NCBI GenBank assembly: GCA_016927595.1 | Contig: JAFGMI010000026.1 | Location: 62,001 to 126,000, forward strand | Source: Melioribacteraceae bacterium | Lineage (GTDB): Bacteria > Bacteroidota > Ignavibacteria > Ignavibacteriales > Melioribacteraceae | Length of the DNA stretch: 64,000 nt | Reading direction: 5' to 3' | Shown here: positions 34,327 to 44,223 of the stretch, piece after piece | Position numbering within the stretch: position 1 is the first letter of the stretch | Layout: every line of letters begins with the position of its first letter | The notes under the pieces: model-generated | Told to the model about the DNA's origin: nothing | Databases searched by the model: none | What the model saw: only the letters and a program-made list of their open reading frames with translations | Position numbers and translations under genes: made by a program

Positions 34327-34965
34327 TTAATACATTATTCCCAGATTAAGTGTCACATAGAATGAAGTTATTTTATTTCTGAATCTATCTGTAAGGTTTT
34401 CGACACCTTCACCAAAAATGTATGCGGCATAATATCTGAAATTCAGTCCCACAAGATTAGATTTACTGATTCCGAAATTTGCACCCATACCGATATATCC
34501 GCCAACTGCGTATTTGAGTCTGGCGTCACCGAATGAGCTGAAGAATTCTTTTCTGTATGGCGTTGTAACAAGAAGAGTAGGACCGGCTCCTGCAGTAACA
34601 TAAGGTCGGAGATTGGATGTTAAAGTTTTCTCGAACAGCCTGTACTGTACACCGGCATTTAACGGCAGAAAAAACACCCGGTTTTCCTTGCCAAGTACAA
34701 CAGATCTTCCGAAAATATCTATGTATTCAAATTCTCTATCGTCTTTTGATTCGGATATTGAGAAGTCAATAAATCCGGTTACGGTAGAATTAAAAGCATG
34801 CCTGAAAAATGTTCCGAGTCCGAATCCGCCGTCGCCAATTAATATATCCATTCCCCAGGAATTAGGCGGAAACTCCTCCGGCGGCTTTTCAGGAGCCAGT
34901 TCCCCAATGTTCTGTGCACTAATAAACAGCGGCAGAAAAAGTAAAATCGCAAATACTCTTCTCAT
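34327..34965 (-). CDS. Outer-membrane beta-barrel protein, function unknown
   Basis: The 212-residue protein has a signal peptide (VFAILLFLPLFISAQ). Amphipathic strands with GFGLGTFFRHAFN, RPYVTAGAGPTLLV and AVGGYIGMGANFG follow, and the end is FYVTLNLGIMY. This is the pattern of OmpW/OmpA-like eight-strand barrels (outer membrane protein beta-barrel family). It is a single gene with its own upstream region. No more specific function can be inferred. Confidence 0.82.
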   Translation of the reverse strand: MRRVFAILLFLPLFISAQNIGELAPEKPPEEFPPNSWGMDILIGDGGFGLGTFFRHAFNSTVTGFIDFSISESKDDREFEYIDIFGRSVVLGKENRVFFLPLNAGVQYRLFEKTLTSNLRPYVTAGAGPTLLVTTPYRKEFFSSFGDARLKYAVGGYIGMGANFGISKSNLVGLNFRYYAAYIFGEGVENLTDRFRNKITSFYVTLNLGIMY

Positions 34966-35214
34966 CTTAAAACCTTTTTAATAAGCTTTGGATTGAAAAA
35001 TAAATATAATATATTAAAAGTCAATACGAATATTCGGATGTATAAATTAAGCCTCAGATCGTTTCAGCTTAATCTTTACTTGTTGATAAAAATTGGAATA
35101 TTCATGGTTATTAAACATCCCGAATCTTATTTTTGTTCAATAAATTGATGACAAAATTTTATCACTCCCCTTGAAGGGCAAATAATTAACCGTAATGAAA
35201 AAAAGGTATTACTT

Positions 35215-35718
35215 ATGGCGAGAAATCTTGAGCTTAAAATTGAAGTCGATTCATTCGAGCATATCATCGAAACATTAAAACAAAAAGGTATATTCCAATC
35301 AAGGCTGCTCGTCCAGAAAGATACGTACTATAAATGGTATAAGGGATTACTGAAACTCAGAACTGTTAACGGTATGTACGAACTTATTAAGTACAAGAGG
35401 GATGAAAAAAATGAGGACAGGTGGAGCGACTATTTTGTGATAAATATTGAAGGTTACGACCCCGAACTGTTTTTATCGGATATTTTTGAAACCGAAGTTA
35501 TTGTAGAAAAGAGGAGAGAATTAATTTTATACAAGAATACAAGAATCCATCTGGACGAGGTTGATAAATTAGGCAATTTTATAGAACTGGAAACGGTTGT
35601 TTCAAACGGCGATTTGGTATCGGCAAAAAGGGAGTTCAACGAAGTCGTTACACTGCTGAAACTTGATTTGAAAAAGCAGATAAAGAAATCATACCGAAAC
35701 TTACTGATTGAAAAATGA
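35215..35718 (+). CDS. CYTH-domain protein (class IV adenylate cyclase/thiamine triphosphatase-like)
   Basis: The 167-residue protein begins MARNLELKIEV, the charged EXK-type start of CYTH tunnels. It contains basic strands (LLKLRTVNGMYELIKYKR) and the typical HLDEVDKLGNFIELETVV. CYTH enzymes bind triphosphorylated substrates and two metals in a beta tunnel. Activity could be adenylate cyclase, inorganic triphosphatase or thiamine triphosphatase, and sequence alone does not decide. It overlaps the AddB-like gene by 4 bp. Confidence 0.88.
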   Translation: MARNLELKIEVDSFEHIIETLKQKGIFQSRLLVQKDTYYKWYKGLLKLRTVNGMYELIKYKRDEKNEDRWSDYFVINIEGYDPELFLSDIFETEVIVEKRRELILYKNTRIHLDEVDKLGNFIELETVVSNGDLVSAKREFNEVVTLLKLDLKKQIKKSYRNLLIEK

Positions 35719-38700
35719 TACTAACCAATACATCGGATAAGTCGGTAAATATCGACAATAAGATTGACGATTTAATTCTTCATAAAAATATAGATAAAAT
35801 GCTGCTTATTGTTCCGACTAACAGGAGAATAAGGGGTCTTAAAAAAAGAATAATCGATAATACACCTGATAAATGCATATCTAAAATTTATCTGCATACT
35901 TTAACAACATTTTCATCGGCAATTTTGAACAGGCAGTTCAATTTTGGGGAGATGAGCGAATCGACCGCGGCAATATTACTTAAAAAATGTTCCGAGGAAA
36001 TTGAAATGAAATATTTCCGCAATTATGAAAAGGGATTTCCTGCCGGGACATTAAACAGAATACATAACGTTATAATGAAGTATAAAGAGAACGGCATTAC
36101 TCCGGAAAAATTGTTTGAAGAAAGCAGAAATATTGAAGGGAGTGAAAAACTCAAGGCTGAAGATATTGCAGCAGTTTATTTAAAGTATCAGTCGCTCGTT
36201 AAATTAACTGCCGAAAGAGAGCTTGGCGATATATATTCGGAAATTAATTCAATGACCAGGGGTGAATTTGCCGAAAACTTTATTAAGCTTTTCCCTGAGG
36301 TTAAATTTATAATACTTATTGGGTTTCATCAATTCACTATTCTGGAAGTAGAGATAGTAAAGATGCTTTCAAATCTTGCAGGTATTTCATTTTATATCGG
36401 ATTGGATTATTTCAATTATAATCAGCAGGTGTTTGCATCGGTAAGGAAAACTGTCGAAGAGCTAAAGAGGGTCGGATTGAATGAAGCATACGATCTGTCA
36501 ATCGATACTCACAGCCCGTTTATTAATTATGTCAGGCAGAATTTGTTCAGAATTAAACCTGAAGTTACTCCTCCGGAATTCGGTATGAACCTTAATATTA
36601 TAAGGGCATTTGACCGGGGAAAAGAGGTAGAATTAATTGCAAAAGAAATTAAGAAAACACTGATAAGCGAAAAAGTACAACCCAGCCAAATTTGCGTGCT
36701 CTTTAATCTAATTGAGAACTATAGTGATCTTATAAGATATGTTTTTAATAAATATGGTCTTCCGTTCAACTTAACCGACAGGTATAAATTAAGCGACTCA
36801 TACCCGGTTTCTGCTATAATTAATTTTCTTGAAATAGCCGAGAATGATTTTTATTACAAGAACATTGCCCGTGCCATGCAAAACAACTTCGTTAATAAAT
36901 ATGATATTGACGTTAATAATCTTATCAGAATGGGCTCTTTGATTAAAGTTGTTAAAGGATATTCAAATTGGATTGACGGATTGGATAAAGCTATTAAATT
37001 TATAGATGACTCCGATACAGAAGTTCTGAACAAAACTGATAAAAACAGAATAGAAAAAGCAAAAAGCGATATTACTAAGATCTATAAACTGATAGCTCCC
37101 TTTAATAAAAAAATGACTATAGACGAGTTCCTGAGTCATTTACAAAAACTTATTATAAGACTTGATACACCGAGTATACTGATAAACAATCCATCTATGC
37201 ATGATGAGAAAAATATTAAAGCATTTTCCGTTTTTATCGAAACAACAGAAGAAATATTTGCACTTCTGAAAATGCATTACGGGAATGATGTAAAATACAG
37301 CCTCGGATTTTTTCTTGACAATATCAGAACTGCATGCAGATCAGGCAGGTTTAATATAAAAGAAAAAACAGATTATGGAATACTTGTAACAACTCCCGCT
37401 GAAATAAGAGGACTAAGATTCAAGTACGTCTTTCTCGGCGGTATGATTGACGGAGATTTCCCTACTAAATTTGCACCGGAAATATTTTTTACTGAAAATT
37501 ATTCCAAAAAGGAAACTGAACATATAAATGAGGAAAGATATCTTTTCTATCAGAGTCTTAATTCGGGAATTGATGGAATATGGTTTTCATTACCCGCTGC
37601 AGCTGATTCAAAAGAATTTACAGAATCATCGTTTTTAAGAGATCTCAGGAAATTAATAAACATTCCCGAATCCGATGAAAATGATTATAAGGAATACATG
37701 TTTGCAGCATCCGAACTGCAGAAGAATTTTTTTAATACGGATAAAAATTCACTGCCGGATTTAAATGATAGTCTGCTGAGTAAAAGAGAACTGGAGAGAA
37801 GGATAAAAATTGATTTAATAAGGAGAGAAAAACCTTCTGAAGAATCGCAATATAACGGATTTATTTTTGACTGTACTGATAAAGACATGCGTGCTGAAGC
37901 ACTTGATTTCGGGAGGAGGTTAAAAAATAAGGAGTTCAGCGCATCTGAACTTGAACTTTATGCAAAATGTCCATTCAGGTATTTTATTGAAAGAGTCCTG
38001 AGAATTGAAGTATCGGAAGAACCAAGTGAAGAAATTGAGGCGATTGAGACTGGTAGTATTTTGCATTCCATACTATACGAGTTCTATTCCGAGGTACGCA
38101 ATAATGGAATTGTGCTTTACAACTGTGATGAACAAACCTTCAGAAAATATACAGAAATGATATTCAGTATAGCTGAAAAACATCTTTCTCAATCATTCAT
38201 TAAATCCCCGGTCACTTTTTATGATATTGAAAAGCTGCTGGGATTAACAGGTGATAAACGCCAATCGATTTTATTTAAATTCGTTGAGTACGAAAGAAAT
38301 TTTGAAACAAGTTTTCTACCTGAATTTTTTGAAGTGTCGTTCGGGAAAATTTATCAGAAACATGTTGACAGTAAACTGCACCAGCGCGAACCGGTTGAAG
38401 TAGGCAGCATCAAACTCAAAGGCAAAATAGACAGAATTGAAATTGATGAAGCATCCCGAAAATTTAATATTACAGATTACAAGCTGGGATACACTGTGCC
38501 TGCTGCATCCGAACTGGAGCGGGGAGTGTCGCTTCAGCTTCCGCTTTATCTGATGTGCGCTGAAAAACTACTCGGAATACATTTGAAGAATAATTACAAA
38601 CCCAATCTGATGTACATTTTCAGTCTGAAATATCAGCATGATAAATTCGGGAAATTCAATATTAAAAAAGGCAGAAGCAGCAGTTTTGATCCGGAAAAAT

Positions 38701-38861
38701 TCAACAATGAATTAATAGAAATTGTAAAAGAGCATCTGAATTCTTATGCAAGCAGGATTGCCGGCGGAAAATTTCATTTATCCTCACATGACGACAGAGA
38801 AAAACTGATCTGCAGATACTGCGATTTCAGAGCATTATGCAGGATAAACGATACTTTGTAA
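35715..38861 (+). CDS. AddB-like PD-(D/E)XK nuclease/helicase-fold protein
   Basis: The 1048-residue protein has a degenerate helicase N-terminus (LLIVPTNRRIRGLKKRI, where a Walker A is absent, as in many AddB homologues). Its C-terminal RecB-type nuclease domain has EFSASELELYAKCPFRYFI and IETGSILHSILYEFY. The catalytic IKLKGKIDRIEI and NITDYKLG strands follow. The CRYCDFRALC cluster with the earlier cysteine near residue 751 provides the four ligands of the AddB 4Fe-4S staple. The family resects double-strand breaks with an AddA partner, which is not in the window. Confidence 0.88.
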   Translation: MILTNTSDKSVNIDNKIDDLILHKNIDKMLLIVPTNRRIRGLKKRIIDNTPDKCISKIYLHTLTTFSSAILNRQFNFGEMSESTAAILLKKCSEEIEMKYFRNYEKGFPAGTLNRIHNVIMKYKENGITPEKLFEESRNIEGSEKLKAEDIAAVYLKYQSLVKLTAERELGDIYSEINSMTRGEFAENFIKLFPEVKFIILIGFHQFTILEVEIVKMLSNLAGISFYIGLDYFNYNQQVFASVRKTVEELKRVGLNEAYDLSIDTHSPFINYVRQNLFRIKPEVTPPEFGMNLNIIRAFDRGKEVELIAKEIKKTLISEKVQPSQICVLFNLIENYSDLIRYVFNKYGLPFNLTDRYKLSDSYPVSAIINFLEIAENDFYYKNIARAMQNNFVNKYDIDVNNLIRMGSLIKVVKGYSNWIDGLDKAIKFIDDSDTEVLNKTDKNRIEKAKSDITKIYKLIAPFNKKMTIDEFLSHLQKLIIRLDTPSILINNPSMHDEKNIKAFSVFIETTEEIFALLKMHYGNDVKYSLGFFLDNIRTACRSGRFNIKEKTDYGILVTTPAEIRGLRFKYVFLGGMIDGDFPTKFAPEIFFTENYSKKETEHINEERYLFYQSLNSGIDGIWFSLPAAADSKEFTESSFLRDLRKLINIPESDENDYKEYMFAASELQKNFFNTDKNSLPDLNDSLLSKRELERRIKIDLIRREKPSEESQYNGFIFDCTDKDMRAEALDFGRRLKNKEFSASELELYAKCPFRYFIERVLRIEVSEEPSEEIEAIETGSILHSILYEFYSEVRNNGIVLYNCDEQTFRKYTEMIFSIAEKHLSQSFIKSPVTFYDIEKLLGLTGDKRQSILFKFVEYERNFETSFLPEFFEVSFGKIYQKHVDSKLHQREPVEVGSIKLKGKIDRIEIDEASRKFNITDYKLGYTVPAASELERGVSLQLPLYLMCAEKLLGIHLKNNYKPNLMYIFSLKYQHDKFGKFNIKKGRSSSFDPEKFNNELIEIVKEHLNSYASRIAGGKFHLSSHDDREKLICRYCDFRALCRINDTL

Positions 38862-38880
38862 TTCTCTGATTATATATATC

Positions 38881-38911
38881 TTGAATTGATAACCTTTTTT
38901 TTATAGTTTTG
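38881..38911 (+). promoter_or_regulatory. Bacteroidetes-type promoter upstream of greA
   Basis: TTG (38881-38883), 20 bases, TAGTTTTG (38904-38911): a perfect match to TTG-N20-TAnnTTTG. Transcription would begin at about 38915-38919, right at the hairpin described next. Confidence 0.65.
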
Positions 38912-38914
38912 GGG

Positions 38915-38944
38915 TGCCACTGCGGAAGCAGTGGTATTTTTTTT
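38915..38944 (+). terminator. Terminator or greA leader attenuator
   Basis: Perfect stem CCACTGC/GCAGTGG with loop GGAA (38917-38934), then TATTTTTTTT. It ends 28 bp before the greA start. It can terminate the CYTH-addB transcript, but it also lies just behind a consensus promoter, so it would form the 5' end of a greA transcript. Confidence 0.85.
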
Positions 38945-38971
38945 GGGTAAATCAAGTTAGGAGATAGTACT

Positions 38972-39442
38972 GTGTCAAATTTCGTTTATTTGTCTAAAAC
39001 CAGGATGAAAGAAATAGAAGACGAGTTGAAACAATTAAAAACTGAAGGCAGAAAAAAAATGGCTGAGAGAATAGCCGAAGCCAGGGCTCATGGTGACCTT
39101 TCGGAAAACGCTGAATACGATGCAGCCAAAGAAGAACAGGGTTTACTTGAATTGAAAATAAGCAAGCTGGAAGAACTTCTTACAAGAGCAAGATTAATAG
39201 ATGCAAATTCATTTCCCAAAGATAAAGTTCATATCCTTTCGACTGTAAAAGTGAAAAATCTTAATAACTCAAAAGTCTTTGAATATACACTCGTTTCACC
39301 CGAGGAAGCAGATCTCGAGAAAGGCAAAATCGCTATGACCTCACCGGTTGGCAGCGCTCTTATGGGTCAGCAGGTGGGAAACAAAGTACAGGCGAAAGTA
39401 CCTGCAGGTGTTATCAATTTCGAAATTCTTGAAATAAACTGA
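38972..39442 (+). CDS. greA: Transcription elongation factor GreA
   Basis: The 156-residue protein rescues backtracked RNA polymerase by stimulating transcript cleavage. The N-terminal coiled coil contains the catalytic acidic tip in AHGDLSENAEYDAAKEEQ. The C-terminal FKBP-like domain has SPVGSALMGQQVGN. The start is GTG at 38972 with AGGAG 8 bases upstream. Confidence 0.97.
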   Translation: MSNFVYLSKTRMKEIEDELKQLKTEGRKKMAERIAEARAHGDLSENAEYDAAKEEQGLLELKISKLEELLTRARLIDANSFPKDKVHILSTVKVKNLNNSKVFEYTLVSPEEADLEKGKIAMTSPVGSALMGQQVGNKVQAKVPAGVINFEILEIN

Positions 39443-39501
39443 TTGTCATTTGTTTAGATAAAAGATCATTTTTAAACATCCGGCGAGTAATAATATCTGA
39501 A

Positions 39502-40863
39502 ATGACCCGGCTCGAAAAACAAATCTTCGATATTATCCTCAGTGAAAAACTTATTTCAAAGAATGATAATATTTTATTGGCACTCAGTGGCGGTCCGGAC
39601 TCAGTATTCGCGTTTCACTTTCTGTTAAAATTCATGAAAAAATTTGAATTCACCTTTTCTGCAGTCCATGTCAATCATCTTTTGAGAGGAAAAGAATCCG
39701 ATGAGGACGAGAAATTCTGTATTAATTTATGCAAGAGTAGTAGTATTAAATTACATAAAAGAAGTGCCGATATCCGTTCTTTAAAAAAATCTTCCCGCAA
39801 TTCACTCGAGGAAGTAGCAAGAAAAATACGGTATAATATTTTTGATGACATCTCGGAAAAATATGGTTATACAAAGATATTAACCGCGCATAATCTCAGC
39901 GATAATACAGAGACAGTAATTCTTAATCTCATAAAAGGAACGGGCGTTTCAGGAATTTCAGGTATTCCATTAAAAAGGGGAAATATAATAAGACCCTTCC
40001 TTTCAATAACCAAGCAGGAAATTCTTGATTATCTTAAAAAGAACAAAATTCCTTTCAGAACAGATGCATCCAATTCAAAACTGGATTTCGACAGAAACCT
40101 AATCAGGAACAAGATTATTCCATTGATCAGTAAAAACCTAAACCCCAAATTGGATGATTCCGTTTTTAGGATGACAAGAATAATCAGATCGATGTATAAT
40201 ACTTTTAACGATCAGATTAGTTTAGTGATGAAAAAATATGTGAGGGTTTTGCATGATGATTATATACTGGACCTGGATATGTTTAAGAAAACAGACGAAT
40301 TCATCCTTTCGGAAGTGATTAAGGAATTTATAAAAAATGAATTGAATATTGAGTTCAACTGGAAATTGTATTCATCGATATTAAAACTTGCAGGGAATCA
40401 GACCGGAAGAAGTATAAGATTAGCGAAGGGCTGGAGAGCGCTGAGAGAGAGAAAACATCTGCATGTATATCTTGAAAAAAAATCCGGTGATCTTGTATAC
40501 AATTTTTCAATCGGGGGTTCAATAATTACAGAAAAATTCAATATCAGCACCCGGTTACTCGAAGCAAAAGACTTGAAGAAATTAAGAACGGGAAGATCTG
40601 AAATAATTTCAGCAGATAATCTGGAAGATGTTTTTAATTTAAGGAAATGGGTCCCGGGAGATAAGTTCATTCCCCTGGGAATGAAAGGTCAGAAAAAGAT
40701 ATCTGACTTTTTAACGGATTTGAAGATCCCGAATAAAGATAAAAAAAATGTGTATGTTTTGACGAACAGGAACAAAATCGTGTATGTTCTTGGTTTAAGA
40801 ATAAGTGAAGAATTTAAAGTTACATCATCATCAAAAAAAATATGTGAAATATGTCTGAACTAG
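39502..40863 (+). CDS. tilS: tRNA(Ile)-lysidine synthase
   Basis: TilS converts the wobble cytidine of the CAU-anticodon tRNA-Ile2 to lysidine. The PP-loop SGGPDS is at residues 29-34. VHVNHLLRGKESDEDE, TAHNLSDNTETVILNLIKGTG and RPFLSITKQEILDYLK are conserved family elements. The C-terminal TilS substrate-binding domain ends with RKWVPGDKFIPLGMKGQKKI. The 453-residue length is normal. It overlaps hpt by 13 bp. Confidence 0.96.
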   Translation: MTRLEKQIFDIILSEKLISKNDNILLALSGGPDSVFAFHFLLKFMKKFEFTFSAVHVNHLLRGKESDEDEKFCINLCKSSSIKLHKRSADIRSLKKSSRNSLEEVARKIRYNIFDDISEKYGYTKILTAHNLSDNTETVILNLIKGTGVSGISGIPLKRGNIIRPFLSITKQEILDYLKKNKIPFRTDASNSKLDFDRNLIRNKIIPLISKNLNPKLDDSVFRMTRIIRSMYNTFNDQISLVMKKYVRVLHDDYILDLDMFKKTDEFILSEVIKEFIKNELNIEFNWKLYSSILKLAGNQTGRSIRLAKGWRALRERKHLHVYLEKKSGDLVYNFSIGGSIITEKFNISTRLLEAKDLKKLRTGRSEIISADNLEDVFNLRKWVPGDKFIPLGMKGQKKISDFLTDLKIPNKDKKNVYVLTNRNKIVYVLGLRISEEFKVTSSSKKICEICLN

Positions 40864-41417
40864 AGAACTCTGTTAATGAAGATTTTATAATTGTTGGAAA
40901 CGAGAAATTCGTTCCCTATTTGTCTGAAGATAAAATCCAGAACCGGATTAAGGAACTTGGTAATCAGATAAGTGAGGACTATAAGAACAAGCTTCCGATT
41001 TTTATCGGAATACTTAATGGCTCTTTTATGTTTCTCTCTGACCTGCTTAAGAATGTAAATATTCATTGTGAAATGGATTTCTTTAAATTATCAAGTTACG
41101 GCGATGCTAAAATTTCTGCGGGTAACGTAAAACTGTTAAAAGAATTGAATGCGGATATTACGGAGAGACACGTAATTGTCGTAGAGGATATAGTCGATTC
41201 TGGTCTTTCAATCAGCTACATACGCCAGCTTTTGGAACAATTTAACCCGGCAAGCATCAAATACGCATCGCTTCTGGTTAAACCCGCAAGTGTTAAATAT
41301 GACGTTAGAATTGATTATATTGGATTCGAGATAAAAAATGAATTCGTAATCGGTTACGGGCTTGATTACGCGCAAAAATACAGAAATTTACGGTCAATTT
41401 ACGTATTAAGTGAATAA
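40851..41417 (+). CDS. hpt: Hypoxanthine phosphoribosyltransferase
   Basis: The 188-residue purine salvage enzyme makes IMP or GMP from hypoxanthine or guanine and PRPP. The PRPP-binding signature is VIVVEDIVDSGLSI. The N-terminal LPIFIGILNGSFMFLSDLLK and the C-terminal YIGFEIKNEFVIGYGLDYAQ match the family. The tilS-hpt-ftsH order is common in many bacteria. Confidence 0.95.
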   Translation: MSELENSVNEDFIIVGNEKFVPYLSEDKIQNRIKELGNQISEDYKNKLPIFIGILNGSFMFLSDLLKNVNIHCEMDFFKLSSYGDAKISAGNVKLLKELNADITERHVIVVEDIVDSGLSISYIRQLLEQFNPASIKYASLLVKPASVKYDVRIDYIGFEIKNEFVIGYGLDYAQKYRNLRSIYVLSE

Positions 41418-41426
41418 AGGAATTTT

Positions 41427-43514
41427 ATGAACAATAAATTAAATATGTCTGATAAATCAAATTTCAACAATTCGCATCAGGATAAAAAAGGATTTAAAGG
41501 CGGACCCCAGAAACCGGACGGTGACTTTGACTGGTCGAAGATAATCAGAACCGTATTAAGCTGGGGTGCAATAATCGTTGCGGCTGTAATTATTATGCAG
41601 GTAAGCCGCGAAAGTTCTTCGGGTGCTGTTGAGGTTACCTTTGATATTTATGAAGAGCTGCTGAATGCCGATAAAGTTGAAGAAGCAAGGATCATTAAAA
41701 GCGATATAAATGATTTTATTTTTGAAGGTAAATTAAAACAAAAAGAATTTATTGATAATGTCAAAACCGACAAATTTACGGTCGTACTCGTCGAATCGAT
41801 GATACAGGATCAGGTGGATATCTGGAAGCAGAAAGGAATTAAGTTTACTTTCGTAAAAGAATCAAACGAATGGCTTACGGTTCTCATAAGTATAATTCCA
41901 TGGGTGCTTATTATTGCCGTCTGGATACTTTTTATGCGAAGGATGCAGGCTGGCGCCGGCGGTTCGAGAGGTATATTCAATTTTGGTAAGAGCAAAGCAA
42001 AACTCATTTCTGAATCCGCGATAAAAGTAACTTTTAAAGATGTTGCAGGAGCAGATGAAGCCAAGCAGGAACTCGAAGAGATAATCGAATTTCTTAAAGA
42101 GCCGAGCAAATTTCAAAAATTAGGTGGAAAAATTCCGAGAGGCGTGCTTTTATTAGGACCTCCGGGAACAGGTAAAACGCTCCTGGCGCGGGCAGTCGCA
42201 GGTGAAGCGGGAGTGCCGTTCTTTTCAATAAGCGGTGCCGATTTCGTTGAAATGTTCGTAGGTGTCGGTGCCAGCAGGGTCAGGGATTTGTTCGAACAGG
42301 GCAAAAAAAATGCTCCTTGTATAGTTTTTATAGATGAGATTGATGCAGTAGGCAGACATAGAGGTGCCGGCTTAGGGGGCGGACATGACGAGCGTGAACA
42401 GACACTTAATGCTTTACTGGTTGAAATGGACGGTTTTGAACAAAACAGCGGCGTAATAATAATTGCTGCTACCAACAGACCAGATGTGCTCGATCCGGCA
42501 TTATTAAGACCGGGAAGATTCGACAGGCAGGTCGTGGTTGATCGTCCCGATGTAAAAGGCAGGGAAGGGATATTAAAAGTACATACCAGAAATATTCCGT
42601 TGGACAGCAGTGTAAACCTTAAGACTTTAGCCAAAGGTACACCGGGACTTGCCGGAGCGGAATTGGCAAATATGGTTAATGAGGCAGCTCTTCTGGCGGC
42701 AAGAAAAGATAAGAAGAAAGTCGACATGACTGATTTTGAGGAAGCTAAGGATAAAGTCATGATGGGTATGGAACGCAAAAGTATGATAATAAGTGAAGAG
42801 GAGAAGAAGATTACGGCATATCACGAAATAGGTCATGTGCTCGTTGCAAAGATGATTCCCGAAGCTGATCCGGTCCATAAGGTTACAATTATTCCGAGAG
42901 GTCGTGCTCTTGGTGTTACTACTTATCTTCCGGTAGATGAGAAGCACACGTACTCCAAAGAATATCTTGAAGCTACAATTACATATGCTATGGGAGGCAG
43001 AGCAGCTGAAAAAATTGTCTTTAACAGGTATACTACCGGCGCTGGCAATGATATTGAAAGATCAACCAATCTTGCACGCAAAATGGTTTGTGAATGGGGC
43101 ATGAGTGAGAAGCTTGGGCCACTTGCCTATGGTAAAAATGAAGAGGAAATTTTTCTCGGTCGGGAAATTACCAGGCAAACCGATTATAGCGAAAACACTG
43201 CACAGGAGATTGATTCCGAAATTAAACTGATAGTTTCCGGAGCGATGGAACGTGCTGTGAAAATTTTAAAGGAAAATGTTGAAATGCTCCATAAATTATC
43301 CAAAGAACTTCTTGAAAGAGAAATTCTTGATTCGGAAGAAATTGAAAAAATAATGAACGGCGAAGAACTTCCTCCGCTCAGAAGAAATGATTCAGAATCT
43401 GGTGACGGCAGTGATGAAGCTGAGCTGCCCGAGCATGTCCAAAAACTTATAGCTGAGAAAGAAAAACGCAAAGAAGATAAGAATTCTGAAAATACGGATA
43501 AAAATGATCGATAA
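41427..43514 (+). CDS. ftsH: ATP-dependent zinc metalloprotease FtsH
   Basis: The 695-residue inner-membrane AAA+ protease has two TM helices (about residues 36-53 and 145-166). The AAA domain has GPPGTGKT, the pore-loop [32 protein letters not shown] and the SRH region [19 protein letters not shown]. The zinc site is HEIGH (canonical HEAGH, E catalytic). A charged tail closes the protein. It degrades damaged membrane proteins and regulatory proteins. It overlaps the next gene by 11 bp. Confidence 0.97.
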   Translation: MNNKLNMSDKSNFNNSHQDKKGFKGGPQKPDGDFDWSKIIRTVLSWGAIIVAAVIIMQVSRESSSGAVEVTFDIYEELLNADKVEEARIIKSDINDFIFEGKLKQKEFIDNVKTDKFTVVLVESMIQDQVDIWKQKGIKFTFVKESNEWLTVLISIIPWVLIIAVWILFMRRMQAGAGGSRGIFNFGKSKAKLISESAIKVTFKDVAGADEAKQELEEIIEFLKEPSKFQKLGGKIPRGVLLLGPPGTGKTLLARAVAGEAGVPFFSISGADFVEMFVGVGASRVRDLFEQGKKNAPCIVFIDEIDAVGRHRGAGLGGGHDEREQTLNALLVEMDGFEQNSGVIIIAATNRPDVLDPALLRPGRFDRQVVVDRPDVKGREGILKVHTRNIPLDSSVNLKTLAKGTPGLAGAELANMVNEAALLAARKDKKKVDMTDFEEAKDKVMMGMERKSMIISEEEKKITAYHEIGHVLVAKMIPEADPVHKVTIIPRGRALGVTTYLPVDEKHTYSKEYLEATITYAMGGRAAEKIVFNRYTTGAGNDIERSTNLARKMVCEWGMSEKLGPLAYGKNEEEIFLGREITRQTDYSENTAQEIDSEIKLIVSGAMERAVKILKENVEMLHKLSKELLEREILDSEEIEKIMNGEELPPLRRNDSESGDGSDEAELPEHVQKLIAEKEKRKEDKNSENTDKNDR

Positions 43515-44166
43515 CGGAACTATTGACTACAAAACAGAGGTCTTACGAAAATTAATTCATCTTTGTTCTCTTTCAATTTCCATAATTTATTACTTTATCA
43601 CCAAAGAACTTGCACTTTCCATTCTGATACCAATGACTTTACTGTCATTGGTATTGGATGTACTAAGGTATTTCTCATCCCGATTTGCAAAATTTTTCTA
43701 TCTCGTTTTCGGATTTATGTTGAGAGAACATGAAAAGGATTTGAAAAAAAAGAATTTAAATGGTGCAACATATGTACTTATCTCTGCAACACTTGTAATT
43801 CTTCTCTTTCCAAAAGTCTTTGTGATTCCGGCAATAGCGGTTTTGATTGTCGGGGATATTGCGGCTGCCCTGGTCGGAAGAAAATTTGGGAGGCATCGCT
43901 TTTTATTTAAAAGTCTCGAAGGAACATTTGCATTTTTCGTAGCTGGAAGTATAGTGATATTTCTTACACCCAAGCTCACCGGAAGCGCCACAGAATATTT
44001 AATCGGCTTCATTGCTGTTGCTGTGGGAGCATTAGCAGAAAATGTTTCGTACGGCTGGGCAGATGATAATCTTTCAATCCCACTAGCGATCTGTATTACT
44101 ATGGCTATTCTTTACACGACTTTAATGCCTGGAGTAGAATTGATTTTACCAAATGTGCCCGTATAA
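43504..44166 (+). CDS. Polyprenol/phytol/diacylglycerol kinase-family membrane protein
   Basis: The 220-residue protein has about six TM helices and resembles the SEC59/DGK1/VTE5 (dolichol/phytol kinase) and CTP-transferase-like superfamily. Family-like motifs are EVLRKLIHL near the start, [16 protein letters not shown] and [13 protein letters not shown], then [19 protein letters not shown]. The substrate is probably a lipid alcohol. Its overlap with ftsH suggests a shared transcript. Confidence 0.82.
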   Translation: MIDNGTIDYKTEVLRKLIHLCSLSISIIYYFITKELALSILIPMTLLSLVLDVLRYFSSRFAKFFYLVFGFMLREHEKDLKKKNLNGATYVLISATLVILLFPKVFVIPAIAVLIVGDIAAALVGRKFGRHRFLFKSLEGTFAFFVAGSIVIFLTPKLTGSATEYLIGFIAVAVGALAENVSYGWADDNLSIPLAICITMAILYTTLMPGVELILPNVPV

Positions 44167-44223
44167 TTTTAGGAAACTAGTTTTGATTGTATTTGTATAA
44201 ATGCATTATTAGTCAAAAAATAG

